Origin: Lutraria lutraria | Lineage: Eukaryota > Mollusca > Bivalvia > Venerida > Mactridae | Assembly (NCBI GenBank): GCA_964023205.1 | Contig: OZ026851.1 | Coordinates: 10,705,637-10,769,636, forward strand | Reading direction: 5' to 3' | Length of the DNA: 64,000 bases | Shown here: in pieces, positions 62,895-64,000 of the stretch | How the letters are laid out: each line of letters starts with the position of its first letter | Numbering within the stretch: the stretch's first letter is position 1 | Position numbers and translations under genes: made by a program | Notes under the pieces: generated by a model | What the model was told of the DNA's origin: nothing | The model's database searches: none | The model's input: the letters and a program-made list of their open reading frames with translations, nothing else

Positions 62895-64000
62895 TCAAAC
62901 TGACATTTCTAAAACGTTAATAAAATCCAAAGTAAACGTAGCATGGCCATGCCTTTTGTGCCACAGATTTCCATTGATGTCTATTACTAGAATATGTACT
63001 TTCAATGCTGCCGATGAAATAATGGTAGAGATATTGAACATCAAAGATTGTCCGCAACTCTCGGAGAACTTTCACGGAGATGGTTATTTCTAGAATTTCA
63101 ATAAAGTCAAAAGTAAGCAGAGCATAGCAAATTCAACGCTGCCACCAACTTTTGTTGATGCCAACTACTTGTAAGTAAAGTTGCATGCATGTACCAACAA
63201 GACTTAAGGAGAAAATAACAAATTAGATTTGTCAAAAAATCTTGACGCCAGGAAATTTTCTCCCAAACTGTCAATTCTAGAAATGTAATAAAATCCAAAG
63301 TAAACGTAGCATGGCCATGCCTTTTGTGCCACAGATTTCCATTGATGTCTATTACTAGAATATGTACTTTCAATACTGCCGATGAAATAATGGTAGAGAT
63401 ATTGAACATCAAAGATTGTCCGCAACTCTCGGAGAACTTTCACGGAGATGGTTATTTCTAGAATTTCAATAAAGTCAAAAGTAAGCAGAGCATAGCAAAT
63501 TCAAAGCTGCCACCAACTTTTGTTGATGCCAACTACTTGTAAGTAAAGTTGCATGCATGTACCAACAAGACTTAAGGAGAAAATAACAAATTAGATTTGT
63601 CAAAAAATCTTGACGCCAGGAAATTTTCTCCCAAACTGTCAATTCTAGAAATGTAATAAAATCCAAAGTAAACGTAGCATGGCCATGCCTTTTGTGCCAC
63701 AGATTTCCATTGATGTCTATTACTAGAATATGTACTTTCAATGCTGCCGATGAAATAATGGTAGAGATATTGAACATCAAAGATTGTCTGCAACTCTCGG
63801 AGAACTTTCACGGAGATGGTTATTTCTAGAATTTCAATAAAGTCAAAAGTAAGCAGAGCATAGCAAATTCAAAGCTGCCACCAACTTTTGTTGATGCCAA
63901 CTACTTGTAAGTAAAGTTGCATGCATGTACCAACAAGACTTAAGGAGAAAATAACAAATTAGATTTGTCAAAAAATCTTGACGCCAGGAAATTTTCTCCC
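62895..64000 (+). repeat. HOR 34: three or more dimers, cut by the window end
   Basis: Two complete dimers, and a third that stops about 9 bp short of its end. It carries g-to-a at 63375 and c-to-t at 63789, matching HOR 30. By that match a B3 monomer is expected just beyond the window, but this cannot be seen. Confidence 0.93.

Larger units (their letters stand above)
1..64000 (+). repeat. Two-family higher-order satellite array spanning the window
   Basis: Every base belongs to one of two tandem monomer families: A (158 bp period) or B (181/187/191 bp monomers, with a 368 bp B1-B2 dimer). I followed the order of units from end to end and found no unique insert, no inversion and no mobile element. 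By my count there are about 79 B1-B2 dimers, 33 B3 monomers and about 185 A monomers, including partial and hybrid ones. Near-identity over 64 kb implies recent homogenisation by unequal exchange or gene conversion. A centromeric or pericentromeric location is an inference from HOR structure and monomer length; the sequence alone does not prove it. Confidence 0.97.

Noticed and set aside
1..64000. Telomeric repeats or an rDNA spacer as the identity of the array
   Set aside because: No short telomere-type repeat and no stretch recognisable as rRNA was found. The monomers are long and AT-rich.
1..64000. Naming the species from the satellite
   Set aside because: I compared the monomers from memory with the Arabidopsis 178 bp, maize CentC, soybean CentGm and human alpha satellites and saw no convincing match. 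Only a database search could settle the taxon.

Overview
The whole 64 kb window is one uninterrupted tandem satellite array. I see no protein gene, rRNA, tRNA, transposon, CRISPR array or unique spacer in it. This is eukaryotic heterochromatin-type DNA, most likely centromeric or pericentromeric. It is AT-rich, its monomers are near nucleosome length (about 158 and 184 bp), it forms higher-order repeats (HORs), and copies many kb apart are nearly identical. I cannot name the taxon: I do not recognise the monomers as any satellite I know.

Two unrelated monomer families alternate, always in the same orientation. Family A has a 158 bp period (types A1, A2, A3, A4, truncated A5 of 118 bp, plus optional Aalpha and Abeta). 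Family B has monomers of 181 (B1), 187 (B2) and 191 bp (B3) that are diverged relatives of one another. Every HOR reads [B1-B2] x n, then one B3, then an A block of 4 to 7 monomers ending in truncated A5. B1-B2 is a 368 bp dimer present 1 to 4 times. The commonest unit is 1,702 bp (two dimers, five A monomers). Other lengths follow from adding or removing whole 368 bp dimers or 158 bp A monomers: 1,176, 1,334, 1,860, 1,912, 2,018, 2,070, 2,386 and 2,437 bp (one copy is 2,426 bp through an 11 bp deletion).

Layout (dimers/A monomers): bases 1-693 are the end of a long A block. Then come 33 complete HORs and a 34th cut by the window end. In order: 2/5, 2/5, 2/5, 4/5, 2/5, 2/5, 4/5, 2/7, 4/5, 2/7, 2/6, 2/5, 2/7, 2/5, 2/5, 4/5, 3/5, 2/7, 3/5, 2/7, 3/4, 2/7, 3/5, 2/7, 3/5, 1/5, 2/5, 2/5, 1/5, 3/7, 1/5, 2/5, 1/4, 3+/?. 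Larger periods are visible: 4,455 bp twice (11641-20550), a 3-dimer/2-dimer alternation of about 4,088 bp (31961-50224), and a 6,756 bp duplication (53261 onward). Near 49.7 kb the variant set and HOR types change, marking a boundary between two homogenisation domains.

There is no gene network to describe. The short open frames (up to about 101 codons) recur only because the DNA recurs. What may matter functionally is the DNA itself: a 14 bp perfect palindrome in A1 and A2, a 12 bp palindrome in B1, a partial CENP-B-box-like motif at A-A boundaries, and a 26 bp near-duplication flanking every A block that suggests how the two families were joined.
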